Shown here one piece after another: positions 18,801 to 25,419 of a DNA stretch of 64,000 nucleotides (position 1 is the first letter of the stretch; every line of letters begins with the position of its first letter). Below the pieces are notes generated by a model that had not been told where the DNA came from, did not search any database, and saw only the letters and a program-made list of their open reading frames with translations. Where the stretch lies: assembly GCF_014200435.1 (NCBI RefSeq), contig NZ_JACHBR010000001.1, positions 5,522,001 through 5,586,000 of the forward strand, given 5' to 3'. The DNA comes from Sphaerisporangium krabiense. GTDB taxonomy: Bacteria > Actinomycetota > Actinomycetes > Streptosporangiales > Streptosporangiaceae. The translations under genes were made by a program, and so were the position numbers.

Positions 18801-19414
18801 TCGCCCAGCACGGGACGGCGCGAGATCCTGAGATGTTGCAGGGTGAAGGTCGCGGGACAGGCCGGGCAGACCACGGCGAACTCCGCTCGCCGTGCTCCTT
18901 CGACCTGATAGGCCCGGGTCATGCCATGAAGAGCGCCGTCACAGGTCGGGCAGCACAGATCGGTCTGGCGGAGGTACCGCCATCCCGGGAGGGCGAACCG
19001 GGCCACCGCCAGGCTGGGGCGCACGCCCCACATCCACTGGGCTACGCCGGCGACGGTCGTGTCGCCGGGCGCGCCACGATCCGCCGCGGACGGGGCCGGT
19101 CGTCCTCCCGGCCCCGGCTGCTGGAGAAGATCGGCGTACTCGCGCAGCCTCAGGTCGTCAAGGGTGAAGGTGGCCGGGCAACGCCGGCAGACGACCGCCA
19201 CATAGGGGGAGTTTCGTCCGTCGCGCTCGTCGGCTTTCCACATGGTGTGCAGAAAAGCGTGACATCGCGGGCATTGAGCGGTGACCTGCTCGCGGTAAGT
19301 CCAGCCGGGCTGCGCGAATCGTTCGATCGCCGGTTCGGGGCGAACCCCCCAGAGTGACTCCGCCAATTCCGGGACGGACAGGCCGTCGCTTTCGTGGGAG
19401 CTGTCGCCGTTCAC
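15851..19414 (-). CDS. Ski2/Hel308-type helicase with duplicated N-terminal four-cysteine module
   Basis: 1187 residues. Residues 21-92 and 128-198 are two copies of one module: WGVRP, then RFAxPGWxY, a C-P-x-C pair, a second C-x-x-C pair and PATFTL. Zinc could be held by Cys48/51/76/79 and Cys155/158/183/186. Residues 283-430 are unassigned. The helicase core reads APTGAGKT (448-455, motif I), VVDEVH (547-552, II), GLSATVSNAAEIAEWL (581-596, III), VLVATTTVAAGVNLPARA (V) and QMFGRAGRVG (754-763, VI). The DEVH box and motif III are of the Ski2/Brr2/Hel308 kind. The remaining 400 residues are helical and unassigned. The GTG at 19414 has GAGG five bases upstream. It has no partner gene. RNA or DNA unwinding is inferred; defence or repair roles are speculation. 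Confidence 0.85.
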   Translation of the reverse strand: MNGDSSHESDGLSVPELAESLWGVRPEPAIERFAQPGWTYREQVTAQCPRCHAFLHTMWKADERDGRNSPYVAVVCRRCPATFTLDDLRLREYADLLQQPGPGGRPAPSAADRGAPGDTTVAGVAQWMWGVRPSLAVARFALPGWRYLRQTDLCCPTCDGALHGMTRAYQVEGARRAEFAVVCPACPATFTLQHLRISRRPVLGDLPVDAPFEDPGAALAAGPAPGPAAAGHDDAPAPPPGSQVAAIRAGRMLGLLPHLSPHQGSGARDAKPSQEITEQPPAEHRLLHWCKITNPRWTLPPLPPGTDVRVILPDGPEFGRLRTTLAAAGVPHRSVAYWAENEIVSTVGADGRAAPLSVITALTRPGADRLFWRSPVSGQPACNARDAFEKIWDTHEETVTDHRSELVPAADLVPQAWLDYLPFDRLNPAQVQAAPAVLNSKRHLVITAPTGAGKTVIGMLAVLRAILGEGRKAAWLVPQRSLTDELDRELEGWRGKGLRVERLSGEYTTDIERIRAADLWVATTEKFEAICRTNSLQAALGEVGCLVVDEVHLLGSPGRGPLLEALLARVRGVNSPVRIVGLSATVSNAAEIAEWLNGRLISTAWRPSRLTWQLPAIPVTPDQAADNSVRNRLAVVLARRVTDDGGSVLVFCGSKRNVRVTALALAAERGVDIRGVDDEDIDRVNELCTAARIGLHYKDWEFKHEAEARFRSRDFDVLVATTTVAAGVNLPARAVIVRDTMVGRDPLDVATLLQMFGRAGRVGAGEHEGWAYLITSEVKRADWQGALVDGYHVHSQIHATLTDHVLAEVVQGRITSVEQAEQWWKHTLCHHQGDDDTEPVIEAVDFLIDHGYLTQVPGNGGDTRVAVTDLGLLTARLMVNTDVAADLRAVLGEIPVPSDPDIAEDVLIHVVAALVPELAFAPVADFLRPVVAKIIRAGGRREENDSSSAVSGLGAARTYGPGDLARAALLLAAHSPRLFTRSFRFVAGLPSSTIAPILEAASRYFAWLGAQGYLGTMHPWIAIVAGDIDRRVRWRRWGPRRGSGRLLWMCEQMATAPLAKEFVPTLWRCATESGFTSPDWAQTTPPRDCQLDHDQYIGLLRERTTGCELAEGLDHVSVTDISAGHLITWNGRATATTAVIGKATAAYPPRPPDDPDDADTGGAIFTKRGDHMATGWLGRHYSSASPY

Positions 19415-19774
19415 TCATACCTCGATCGGGTGAAGTGCCGGACATGTGCTGTCACCTCGGGTAACGCGGCAGGCTCGACGGGGAAGCCGGTGTGGCGGGT
19501 CTCGATGCCGAGCACGTCGCGGCCGTCACGCGGAGAGCCGGATCGCGGCGCCGCGAACGCCTTCACAGGGTATAGCGGATATAGGGGTTACGCATGGTTA
19601 TGAGGAGATTATTTATGCGGGATTATTGGCATTTATCGACGTGAATGCATGACATAAGTGGCGACTTGGAGTTATGTGTGCTCTGGGTGTCTTATGCTTT
19701 TGTGTCGGATTCTTTGACCTGCGTGACAGCCGGCGCCAACGAGGTCAACCGATGGGGAAGGGCGACCGGAGCCC
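19415..19774. other. AT-rich intergenic segment beside the helicase gene
   Basis: 360 bp without a convincing gene. Bases 19561-19680 are about 43% GC by hand count, against roughly 70% or more in neighbouring genes. The minus strand must carry the helicase promoter here; CTATATCC and TATACC are possible -10 elements, but I cannot pick one. On the plus strand GAGGAG precedes ATG at 19615 in a nine-codon frame, and another frame of 45 codons starts at 19645; both look fortuitous. The composition suggests an insertion boundary. Confidence 0.6.
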
Positions 19775-21514
19775 TCAGGTGAGCGGCCTGCCCTCACGGC
19801 GCTGACGAGGCTCCAGGCCCTGGTAGGCGCGGTCGATGCGGCCCTTGAGGCGGCCCGCGCCGCGGGCGGGGGTGCTCCAGGTGCCGTCCAGGCGGACCAG
19901 GCGGACGCCGGGGGAGTCGAGCCAGCGCAGGACGCACTCGGTCTCCTCGGCGATCGCGGCCGGGAGCGGGCCGGGGCCGGGGGTGACGGTCTCGGCGGTG
20001 GCGACCAGGGCGTCGACGTAGGGGACCGGGTGCGCGCCGCGCGGCATCACGCCCGCGGCGGCCAGGCGGCCGTGCCGGACGACGTGGATGTCCCAGCCGC
20101 CGTCGAACGAGGGGCTCGCGGCGATCAGTTCCGGGATGCCGGTCAGCGACCGCAGGCGCTGCATGCGCGCGGCCGTGCGCACGTAGACGGCGAGCCGGTC
20201 GCGGTCGACCGCGGCCTCCTCGTAGCGCTGCTCGGCGGCGAGCCGTTCCATGCGGGCCTGGAGCGCGGCGAACACCGGGCCGGGGTCGTGCTCCATGGCC
20301 GAGCGCGCGGCCTCGGCGTGCAGGCCGTACTCGCCGACGGTCTGCCGGCCCTCGCAGGGCGCGCCGCAGCGGCCCATCTCGGCCAGCGCGCAGGCGGACC
20401 GGCGGGTGCGCGGGGTGATGCGCTCGGTGCACTGCCGTAAGGGGACGGCCTCGTGCAGCGCCGTCCGGGCGTCCTCGGCGCCGCGGGCCGAGGTGAAGGG
20501 GCCGAGGTAGGTGGCGGCGTCGGCCTTGACCTCGCGGACGATGGACAGGCGCGGGAACGGCTCGTCGGTCAGCTTGAGCCAGACGACCTTCTCGGGAAAG
20601 CGGGAGCGCCGGTTGTAGCGGGGTTTGGTGGCGCCGATGAGGCGCAGCTCCCTGACCTCGGCCTCCAGCCCGGTGGCGCAGACGATCGGGCGGACGCGCT
20701 CGGCGATGCCGATCATCTCGCGGATGCGGGGCCGGGTCTCGCTCGCGGTGAAGTAGGACCGCACGCGGGTGCGCAGGTCGCCGCTCTTGCCGACGTACAG
20801 CGCCTCGCCGCGCTCGTCCTCGAAGACGTAGACGCCCGGGGCGCTCGGGATCGCGGCGGCGAGATGGCGCTTGCGCTTCTGCTCGGGGGTGGGGGCGCGG
20901 ACGAAGCCCCGCAGCTCCTCCAGCGTGTGGACCTCGTAGGCCCCGACGCGCTCGATCAGCCCGTGCAGGACCTCGACGGTGGCCCGCGCGTCGGCCAGGG
21001 CCCGGTGGCACGGCTCGGAGGACGACCGGAAGAACCGGGCCAGCGTGGCGAGCTTGCAGTTGGGGACCTCGTCGCGGGTGAGGACACGGCGGGCGAGATC
21101 GGCGGTGTCGACCACCGGGTTGGCCGGGGGAGCGTAGCCGCCGGCCTGGCAGCACGCCTTGATGAAGCCGACGTCGAACGGGGCGTTGTGCGCGACGAGG
21201 GTGGCGCCGCGGATGAACTCCAGGAAGGACGGCAGGACCTGCTCGACGCGGGGGGCGGCGGTGACCATGACGTCGGTGATGCCGGTCAGGACGGTGATGA
21301 ACGGGGGAATGGGGCGCCCGGGGTCGACGAGGGTGGCGAACTCGCCGACGACCTCGCCGCCGCGGACCTTGACGGCGCCGATCTCGGTGATGGCGTGCTC
21401 GGCGGGGGAGCCGCCCGTCGTCTCGAGGTCGAACACGACGAAGGTCACCTGGTCGAGGGGCGTGCCCAGCTCGTCCAGCGTTCCCTGAATCCCGTTCTCC
21501 ACGACCAAGACCAT
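19775..21514 (-). CDS. DEDDh exonuclease fused to GIY-YIG/UvrC-like nuclease
   Basis: 579 residues. The N-terminal part (about 20-190) is a DnaQ-like 3'-5' exonuclease: FDLETTG (DxE), AHNAPFDVGFI and HRALADAR (the H-x4-D of DEDDh enzymes). The GIY-YIG nuclease starts near 222 with APGVYVFEDE and LYVGKSGDLRTRV, followed by UvrC-like segments including CGAPCEGR and a UVR-like helix pair (AAEQRYEEAAVDRDRLA). This resembles the Cho-type proteins of actinobacteria. A DNA-repair role is likely but the exact substrate is unknown. The ATG at 21514 gives MVLVVENGIQGTLDELGTPL; GTG at 21547 is an alternative start. Confidence 0.88.
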   Translation of the reverse strand: MVLVVENGIQGTLDELGTPLDQVTFVVFDLETTGGSPAEHAITEIGAVKVRGGEVVGEFATLVDPGRPIPPFITVLTGITDVMVTAAPRVEQVLPSFLEFIRGATLVAHNAPFDVGFIKACCQAGGYAPPANPVVDTADLARRVLTRDEVPNCKLATLARFFRSSSEPCHRALADARATVEVLHGLIERVGAYEVHTLEELRGFVRAPTPEQKRKRHLAAAIPSAPGVYVFEDERGEALYVGKSGDLRTRVRSYFTASETRPRIREMIGIAERVRPIVCATGLEAEVRELRLIGATKPRYNRRSRFPEKVVWLKLTDEPFPRLSIVREVKADAATYLGPFTSARGAEDARTALHEAVPLRQCTERITPRTRRSACALAEMGRCGAPCEGRQTVGEYGLHAEAARSAMEHDPGPVFAALQARMERLAAEQRYEEAAVDRDRLAVYVRTAARMQRLRSLTGIPELIAASPSFDGGWDIHVVRHGRLAAAGVMPRGAHPVPYVDALVATAETVTPGPGPLPAAIAEETECVLRWLDSPGVRLVRLDGTWSTPARGAGRLKGRIDRAYQGLEPRQRREGRPLT

Positions 21515-21730
21515 ACGATCGCCGACCGACAGTTCCGCGTGGGGCACGGGAAATCCGTGCGGAATCCGGTCGCAACCCCGCGGCCCGACGATCGTTATAC
21601 GACGTGCGTTCGGTGCGCTCCGGCGCCTCGGACGCCGCGCCGGCGGTCTTCCGCCGGCGCGCCGGAAACGGCCGCCCCGCAGGTCAGGGCGGCTTTGATC
21701 ACTCGACTCCAGAAATATCCGGAGGTGCGC

Positions 21731-22297
21731 ATGCGCAAGCCTGCCATCCTGATCGCGTCTCTCGCCGTCGCGGCGGGAACGCTCCTGTTACCCGCTTCCG
21801 CTCAGGCCGCCCCGGTTCCGGGCCGCGCGGAGACCGCCGCCACCACGGGGACCGCCGCCACCGCGGCGCGCTCGGACGCCGCGGCGGCCCGCTCGCGCGT
21901 CAACGTCAGCTATCCCAGGGGCATGCGGCGCGGCGGTTACGCGACCTACACCTTCAAGGTGACCGGCGCGCGCCAGATCCAGGACGACGGGCTCGTGCTC
22001 GCGACGTTCCTGCCGCCCAAGGAGGTCTCCAAGGTCCGCTTCCTGAGGAAGCCGCCGAACGCCTCGTGCGCGTACCGCAACCCGCGGGTGTACTGCGTGG
22101 TCCGGCTCGGCTCCGCCGACACGCTGAGCATGCAGATCCGCGTGTGGGTGAAGTACCGGTACGGCGGCACGTTCATGGCGGACCACTACTGGGCGCCGGT
22201 CAGCTTCGAGTCCGGGCTGACCGCCCGCGACTACGTCGACCAGCTCACCCGCGACGACCGGATCGGGCGGTCGAAGACCAAGATCTCGCTCCGCTGA
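21731..22297 (+). CDS. Secreted protein of unknown function
   Basis: 188 residues. A clear Sec signal peptide (MRKPAILIASLAVAAG onward, cleavage after SAQA near residue 29) is followed by an Ala/Thr linker and then a beta-rich domain with two cysteines (SCAYRNPRVYC) that may form a disulfide. The pattern of alternating basic and hydrophobic residues (RIQVWVKYRYGGTF-like) suggests a small Ig-like or DUF11-like fold, but I do not recognise the family. The ATG at 21731 has a perfect GGAGG six bases upstream. It is transcribed divergently from the exonuclease gene. Confidence 0.75.
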   Translation: MRKPAILIASLAVAAGTLLLPASAQAAPVPGRAETAATTGTAATAARSDAAAARSRVNVSYPRGMRRGGYATYTFKVTGARQIQDDGLVLATFLPPKEVSKVRFLRKPPNASCAYRNPRVYCVVRLGSADTLSMQIRVWVKYRYGGTFMADHYWAPVSFESGLTARDYVDQLTRDDRIGRSKTKISLR

Positions 22298-22305
22298 GCG
22301 TCCCC

Positions 22306-22335
22306 CCGGCCCCGCGCGTTCCCCCGCGGGGCCGG
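22306..22335 (+). terminator. Hairpin terminator after the secreted-protein gene
   Basis: A perfect 11-bp stem, CCGGCCCCGCG at 22306-22316 and CGCGGGGCCGG at 22325-22335, with an eight-base loop, nine bases after the stop codon. No T-tract follows, which is common for actinobacterial terminators. Confidence 0.7.
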
Positions 22336-22612
22336 GCGGGGCCCGGCCACGACGCGGCGAGGGTCCTCCCAGCTCAGGAGTACCGTCCCCCGGGCCCGCG
22401 CGTCCGGGGGCGCGGGTGGCGTCCACCTGGGATCACACCTTCGTCGGGCCGGGCGTGCGCGGCCGGCCCCGCCTGCGACGTCGGCCGGCGCGCGCCGCGC
22501 GGAGGGCCGCCGCGCGGGGAACCCGGCACTGTGCGCTCTGACCACGGACGCGTCAGCCGTACCCTTGTCGGATAGGGAGTTTCTGAACGGCCAGTCAGCT
22601 AGGGGAAGTCGG
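22336..22612. other. Remaining intergenic DNA before the NYN gene
   Basis: With the preceding hairpin this makes a 315-bp gap. It is GC-rich with no open frame that looks coding. The last 60 bases (from about 22545) are more mixed and contain the Shine-Dalgarno AGGGGAAG at 22601, so the NYN promoter probably lies there. I see no repeat or RNA signature. Confidence 0.5.
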
Positions 22613-23935
22613 ATGAGTTCAGCCGGTGAAGGTCTGTCTCGCCCGCTGCCCGAGCAGGTCCGCTTACACGTCGTCGAGCTCGCGGCCCAGGTGCTCGGCT
22701 CGATGCAGCCCCCGGCCATCCCGCCTCCGCTGCGCGGCATCGCCAAGTTCGACCCGCGCAAGCGCGCCCGTCTGGGCAGCGCGCCGATCGCCGCGCAACT
22801 GGAGACCGACAAGGAGTTCCGCGAGATCGTCGCGGAGGCGCTCCAGGACGCCTGGCCCGAGCTGGTCGCGAGCCTGGAGGAGGGCAACGTCCCGCCGGCC
22901 GCCGAGCCGGTGCTCGTGGCCGCCGCCGCCTACCTGACGCGCCCGCCCGGCTGGCCCGGGCTGGTGGAGACCGCGCGCGCCGACCTGGAGCAGGCGGCCG
23001 TCGTGGCCGAGGGCAGCGCGCAGGAACAGGCGCTGACGCGGCTGCGCGAGCAGCTCGCCACCCAGAAGACCGCGGCCAAGGAGGAGACCGACCGGCTGCG
23101 CGAGCAGCTCAAGGCGTCGCGGGCCGAGGTCGCCGACCTGCGCCGCAAGCTGCACGACGCCCGCGAGCGCGGCCGGCTCGCCGAGGAGCGCGCCGCCGAG
23201 CTCGAGGCGGCGGCCCAGGAGGCCAGGGCCGCCGTCAGCTCGGCCGCGAGCGCGGGCGAGACCGAGCTGCGCAAGCTGCGCGAGCGCCTCACCGACGCCG
23301 AGCGGCAGCTGGAGGCGAGCCGCCGCGCGGCGCGCGAGGGGCGCAGCATCGAGGACGCCCGCATCCGCGTGCTCCTGGACACCTTGCAGGACGCCGCGGC
23401 CGGGCTGCGCAGCGAGCTGGCCCTGCCCGTGGCGATCAGCAGGCCGGCCGACTCGGTGAGCGCCGTCGCTCCCGGCCGTCCCTCGGTCAGGGCCGTGCCC
23501 GCCCGCGCGCTGTCCGACGACGACCCCGCGCTGCTCGACCAGCTCCTCGCGATCCCGCAGCTCCACTTGATCGTGGACGGCTACAACGTCACCAAGACCG
23601 GCTATCCCACGCTCACCCTGCTGGACCAGCGGTCGCGGCTGCTGACGGGCCTCGGCGGGCTGGCGGCGCAGACGCGCGTCGAGGTGACGTGCGCCTTCGA
23701 CGGCGCGGAGCTGAACGGCCCGGTGCAGGTCTCCGCGCCGCGCGGGGTGCGCGTGCTGTTCAGCGCGCCCGGCGAGATCGCCGACGACCTCATACGGCAG
23801 CTCGTGCGCGCCGAGCCGCCCGGGCGCGCCGTGGCCGTGGTCTCCTCCGACCGCGAGGTGGCCGAATCCGTGCGCCGCATGGGCGCCAGGCCCGTGCCGT
23901 CCACGCTGCTGCTGCGCCGCCTCGGCCGCGCCTGA
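22613..23935 (+). CDS. NYN-domain (YacP-like) RNA-binding/nuclease protein
   Basis: 440 residues. Residues 1-140 are helical. About 145-265 form a long coiled coil rich in Glu, Arg and Ala (heptads such as LREQLKASRAEVADLRRKL). The C-terminal third (about 310-438) is a NYN domain: LIVDGYNVTKTG holds the first catalytic aspartate, CAFDGAEL and the conserved SSDREV hold further acidic residues. NYN domains are PIN-like RNases, and YacP relatives process or bind RNA. The ATG at 22613 has AGGGGAAG upstream; a TTG at 22565 would add an unlikely 16-residue extension. It is a conserved actinobacterial gene commonly near NlpC/P60 genes. Confidence 0.88.
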   Translation: MSSAGEGLSRPLPEQVRLHVVELAAQVLGSMQPPAIPPPLRGIAKFDPRKRARLGSAPIAAQLETDKEFREIVAEALQDAWPELVASLEEGNVPPAAEPVLVAAAAYLTRPPGWPGLVETARADLEQAAVVAEGSAQEQALTRLREQLATQKTAAKEETDRLREQLKASRAEVADLRRKLHDARERGRLAEERAAELEAAAQEARAAVSSAASAGETELRKLRERLTDAERQLEASRRAAREGRSIEDARIRVLLDTLQDAAAGLRSELALPVAISRPADSVSAVAPGRPSVRAVPARALSDDDPALLDQLLAIPQLHLIVDGYNVTKTGYPTLTLLDQRSRLLTGLGGLAAQTRVEVTCAFDGAELNGPVQVSAPRGVRVLFSAPGEIADDLIRQLVRAEPPGRAVAVVSSDREVAESVRRMGARPVPSTLLLRRLGRA

Positions 23936-24002
23936 CCGGCGCTTTTCCGGGCTCGGGACGGCCTCTCACCGGCCGGGTTCGCGGCGGCGCCAAGAAATCA
24001 TC

Positions 24003-24032
24003 AGAAAAGGTGCAGGTATCTGCGGCTTTTCT
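24003..24032. repeat. Two-stage hairpin between NYN and NlpC/P60 genes
   Basis: AGAAAAG (24003-24009) pairs with CTTTTCT (24026-24032), and inside it GCAG (24012-24015) pairs with CTGC (24020-24023) around the loop GTAT. The outer stem is AT-rich, unlike the other hairpins in this window. It could be a terminator for the NYN gene (TTTTCT at the 3' edge) or a leader structure of the next gene. Confidence 0.55.
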
Positions 24033-24083
24033 GTAGGATCACGCCCTGTCTCACTTGTCTCACATGAGGGGGCTGGCGTCCCA

Positions 24084-25070
24084 GTGCTCGCGCGTGGCAT
24101 CCGAGGAGTCGGGCGGATTCCTGTCCTCACAGGTCTGATCGCCGCCGTCTTGGTGACGCAGGCGGGCGGGGCCGGCGCCGAGCCGAAGCCGACGGTCGCC
24201 CAGGCCAAGGCCAGGCTGGCCAAGCTCAACGAGCGCGCCGATCTCGTCGTGGACAAGTACAACGACGCCGGCGAGCGCTGGAAGAAGGCCCGCAAGGACT
24301 ACAACAAGGTCAACGGGCGTCTCAAGGAGCAGCTCGGCAGGATCGACGGCCTGCGCGCGGGCCTGGTGTCGATGGCCGTGAGCACCTACCAGTCCGGCGA
24401 CATGCTGTCCTGGCCGAGCCTGATCACCCAGGGCGATCCGGACGCGCTGCTGAGCGGGCTCGCCTCCGTCGACCAGATGTCGGCGGACCGGGCGCGCAAG
24501 CTCGCCGCCTACGAGCAGGCGATCGCGTCGCTCCAGGGCGAGCGCGACGACGCCAAGAAGTCCTACGACAAGGCGATCGAGCTGCTGAACGAGCTCAAGC
24601 GCCAGAAGAAGGACGTCGAGAAGCTCGTCGGGGAGCAGGAGCGCCTGCTGCGCAGGCTCAACGCCTACAACCCCGGCAACCCCAACAGCCCGGGCATCAA
24701 GTACACCGGTCCGGCGTCCGGCAACGCGCGGGCGGCGCTGCAGTACGCCTTCGCGCAGGTCGGCAAGCCGTACCGGTACGGCGGCACCGGTCCCGACGGC
24801 TTCGACTGCTCGGGTCTCACGCTGATGGCCTGGCGGGCCGCGGGCGTCACGCTGCCGCGCACCGCCGCCCAGCAGTACAACTGGGGCGCCTCGCGGCGGG
24901 TGCCGCTCAGCGCGCTCCAGCCGGGCGACCTGCTGTTCGCCTCGGGCCTCGGCCACGTCGGGATGTACGCGGGCGACGGCAAGATGGTGCACGCGCCGCG
25001 CACGGGCACCGTGGTGAGCGTCGTCCCGCTGTCGTCGTACCGGGGCATCTTCGCCGCCGTGCGTCCCTGA
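24084..25070 (+). CDS. NlpC/P60 peptidoglycan endopeptidase with coiled coil
   Basis: 328 residues. A signal peptide (cleavage near residue 31, GGAGAEP) is followed by a long coiled coil (about 36-195), as in mycobacterial RipA-type proteins, and a C-terminal NlpC/P60 domain. Catalytic residues are Cys242 in FDCSGLTLMAW, His291 in GLGHVGMYAG and probably His303. It would cut the D-Glu-diaminopimelate bond in stem peptides outside the cell, probably during division. The coiled coil may self-inhibit or recruit the enzyme to a partner such as FtsX. The GTG at 24084 follows AGGGGGCTGG. No c-di-AMP riboswitch signature was seen upstream, unlike the second copy at 27902. Confidence 0.93.
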   Translation: MLARGIRGVGRIPVLTGLIAAVLVTQAGGAGAEPKPTVAQAKARLAKLNERADLVVDKYNDAGERWKKARKDYNKVNGRLKEQLGRIDGLRAGLVSMAVSTYQSGDMLSWPSLITQGDPDALLSGLASVDQMSADRARKLAAYEQAIASLQGERDDAKKSYDKAIELLNELKRQKKDVEKLVGEQERLLRRLNAYNPGNPNSPGIKYTGPASGNARAALQYAFAQVGKPYRYGGTGPDGFDCSGLTLMAWRAAGVTLPRTAAQQYNWGASRRVPLSALQPGDLLFASGLGHVGMYAGDGKMVHAPRTGTVVSVVPLSSYRGIFAAVRP

Positions 25071-25081
25071 CGCGGGACACG

Positions 25082-25121
25082 ATCCCCGGCGGCGCCGTTC
25101 TCGGCGCCGGATCGCCGGGAT
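25082..25121 (+). terminator. Hairpin terminator after the first NlpC/P60 gene
   Basis: GGCGCCG (25091-25097) and CGGCGCC (25102-25108) form the upper stem around TTCT, extended by ATCCCCGGCG against CGCCGGGAT with a small bulge. It starts 12 bases after the stop codon. Confidence 0.75.
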
Positions 25122-25386
25122 ACGGAAATCCGGCATAGTTTCCTATTGACGACGCCTTGCCGCCGTGCAGCGGACGCACCTCACGGTAAGACTAATATTC
25201 TGGCCGGTAATTCGGTTTAACCCGCAGAATATCCCGATATAAGCCAAATTATGCGGCTTAGGGGTGCTCGGCATTCCCGGGGTCGCGGGCGCGGATTCGT
25301 TGAACGGTCGTGCGGTCATGGTGACATTTGATAAGAAATGAGCACTCTTGATCGGGCGTCCGGACGTCCCTGTGACTCGGGCCGCG
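25122..25386. other. AT-rich, structured intergenic region; possible small RNA
   Basis: Part of a 349-bp gap between convergent genes. Bases 25201-25260 are about 45% GC by hand count. It contains ATATTCTG (25195-25202) with its exact inverse CAGAATAT (25225-25232), the palindrome GGTTTAACC between them, and TAAGCC (25240-25245) with GGCTTA (25255-25260). No open frame looks coding. Either a structured non-coding RNA or relics of inserted DNA could explain it; neither is shown. Confidence 0.45.
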
Positions 25387-25414
25387 CGGCCCGTTCCGGT
25401 CCTGGAACGGGCCG
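25387..25414 (-). terminator. Hairpin terminator for the ArsR-MFS operon
   Basis: A perfect 11-bp stem, CGGCCCGTTCC at 25387-25397 and GGAACGGGCCG at 25404-25414, with loop GGTCCT, five bases beyond the MFS stop codon on the minus strand. Confidence 0.75.
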
Positions 25415-25419
25415 GTTTC

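Noticed and set aside
19645-19782. Small plus-strand frame of 45 codons in the AT-rich patch
   Set aside because: No ribosome-binding site at a good distance and no recognisable similarity; it runs into the end of the opposing exonuclease gene.
24003-24032. Second c-di-AMP riboswitch before the first NlpC/P60 gene
   Set aside because: None of the conserved blocks is present; only a simple hairpin is seen.
25195-25260. Phage attachment site or insertion-sequence end
   Set aside because: No integrase, transposase or tRNA gene is close, and no matching repeat was found at a second border.
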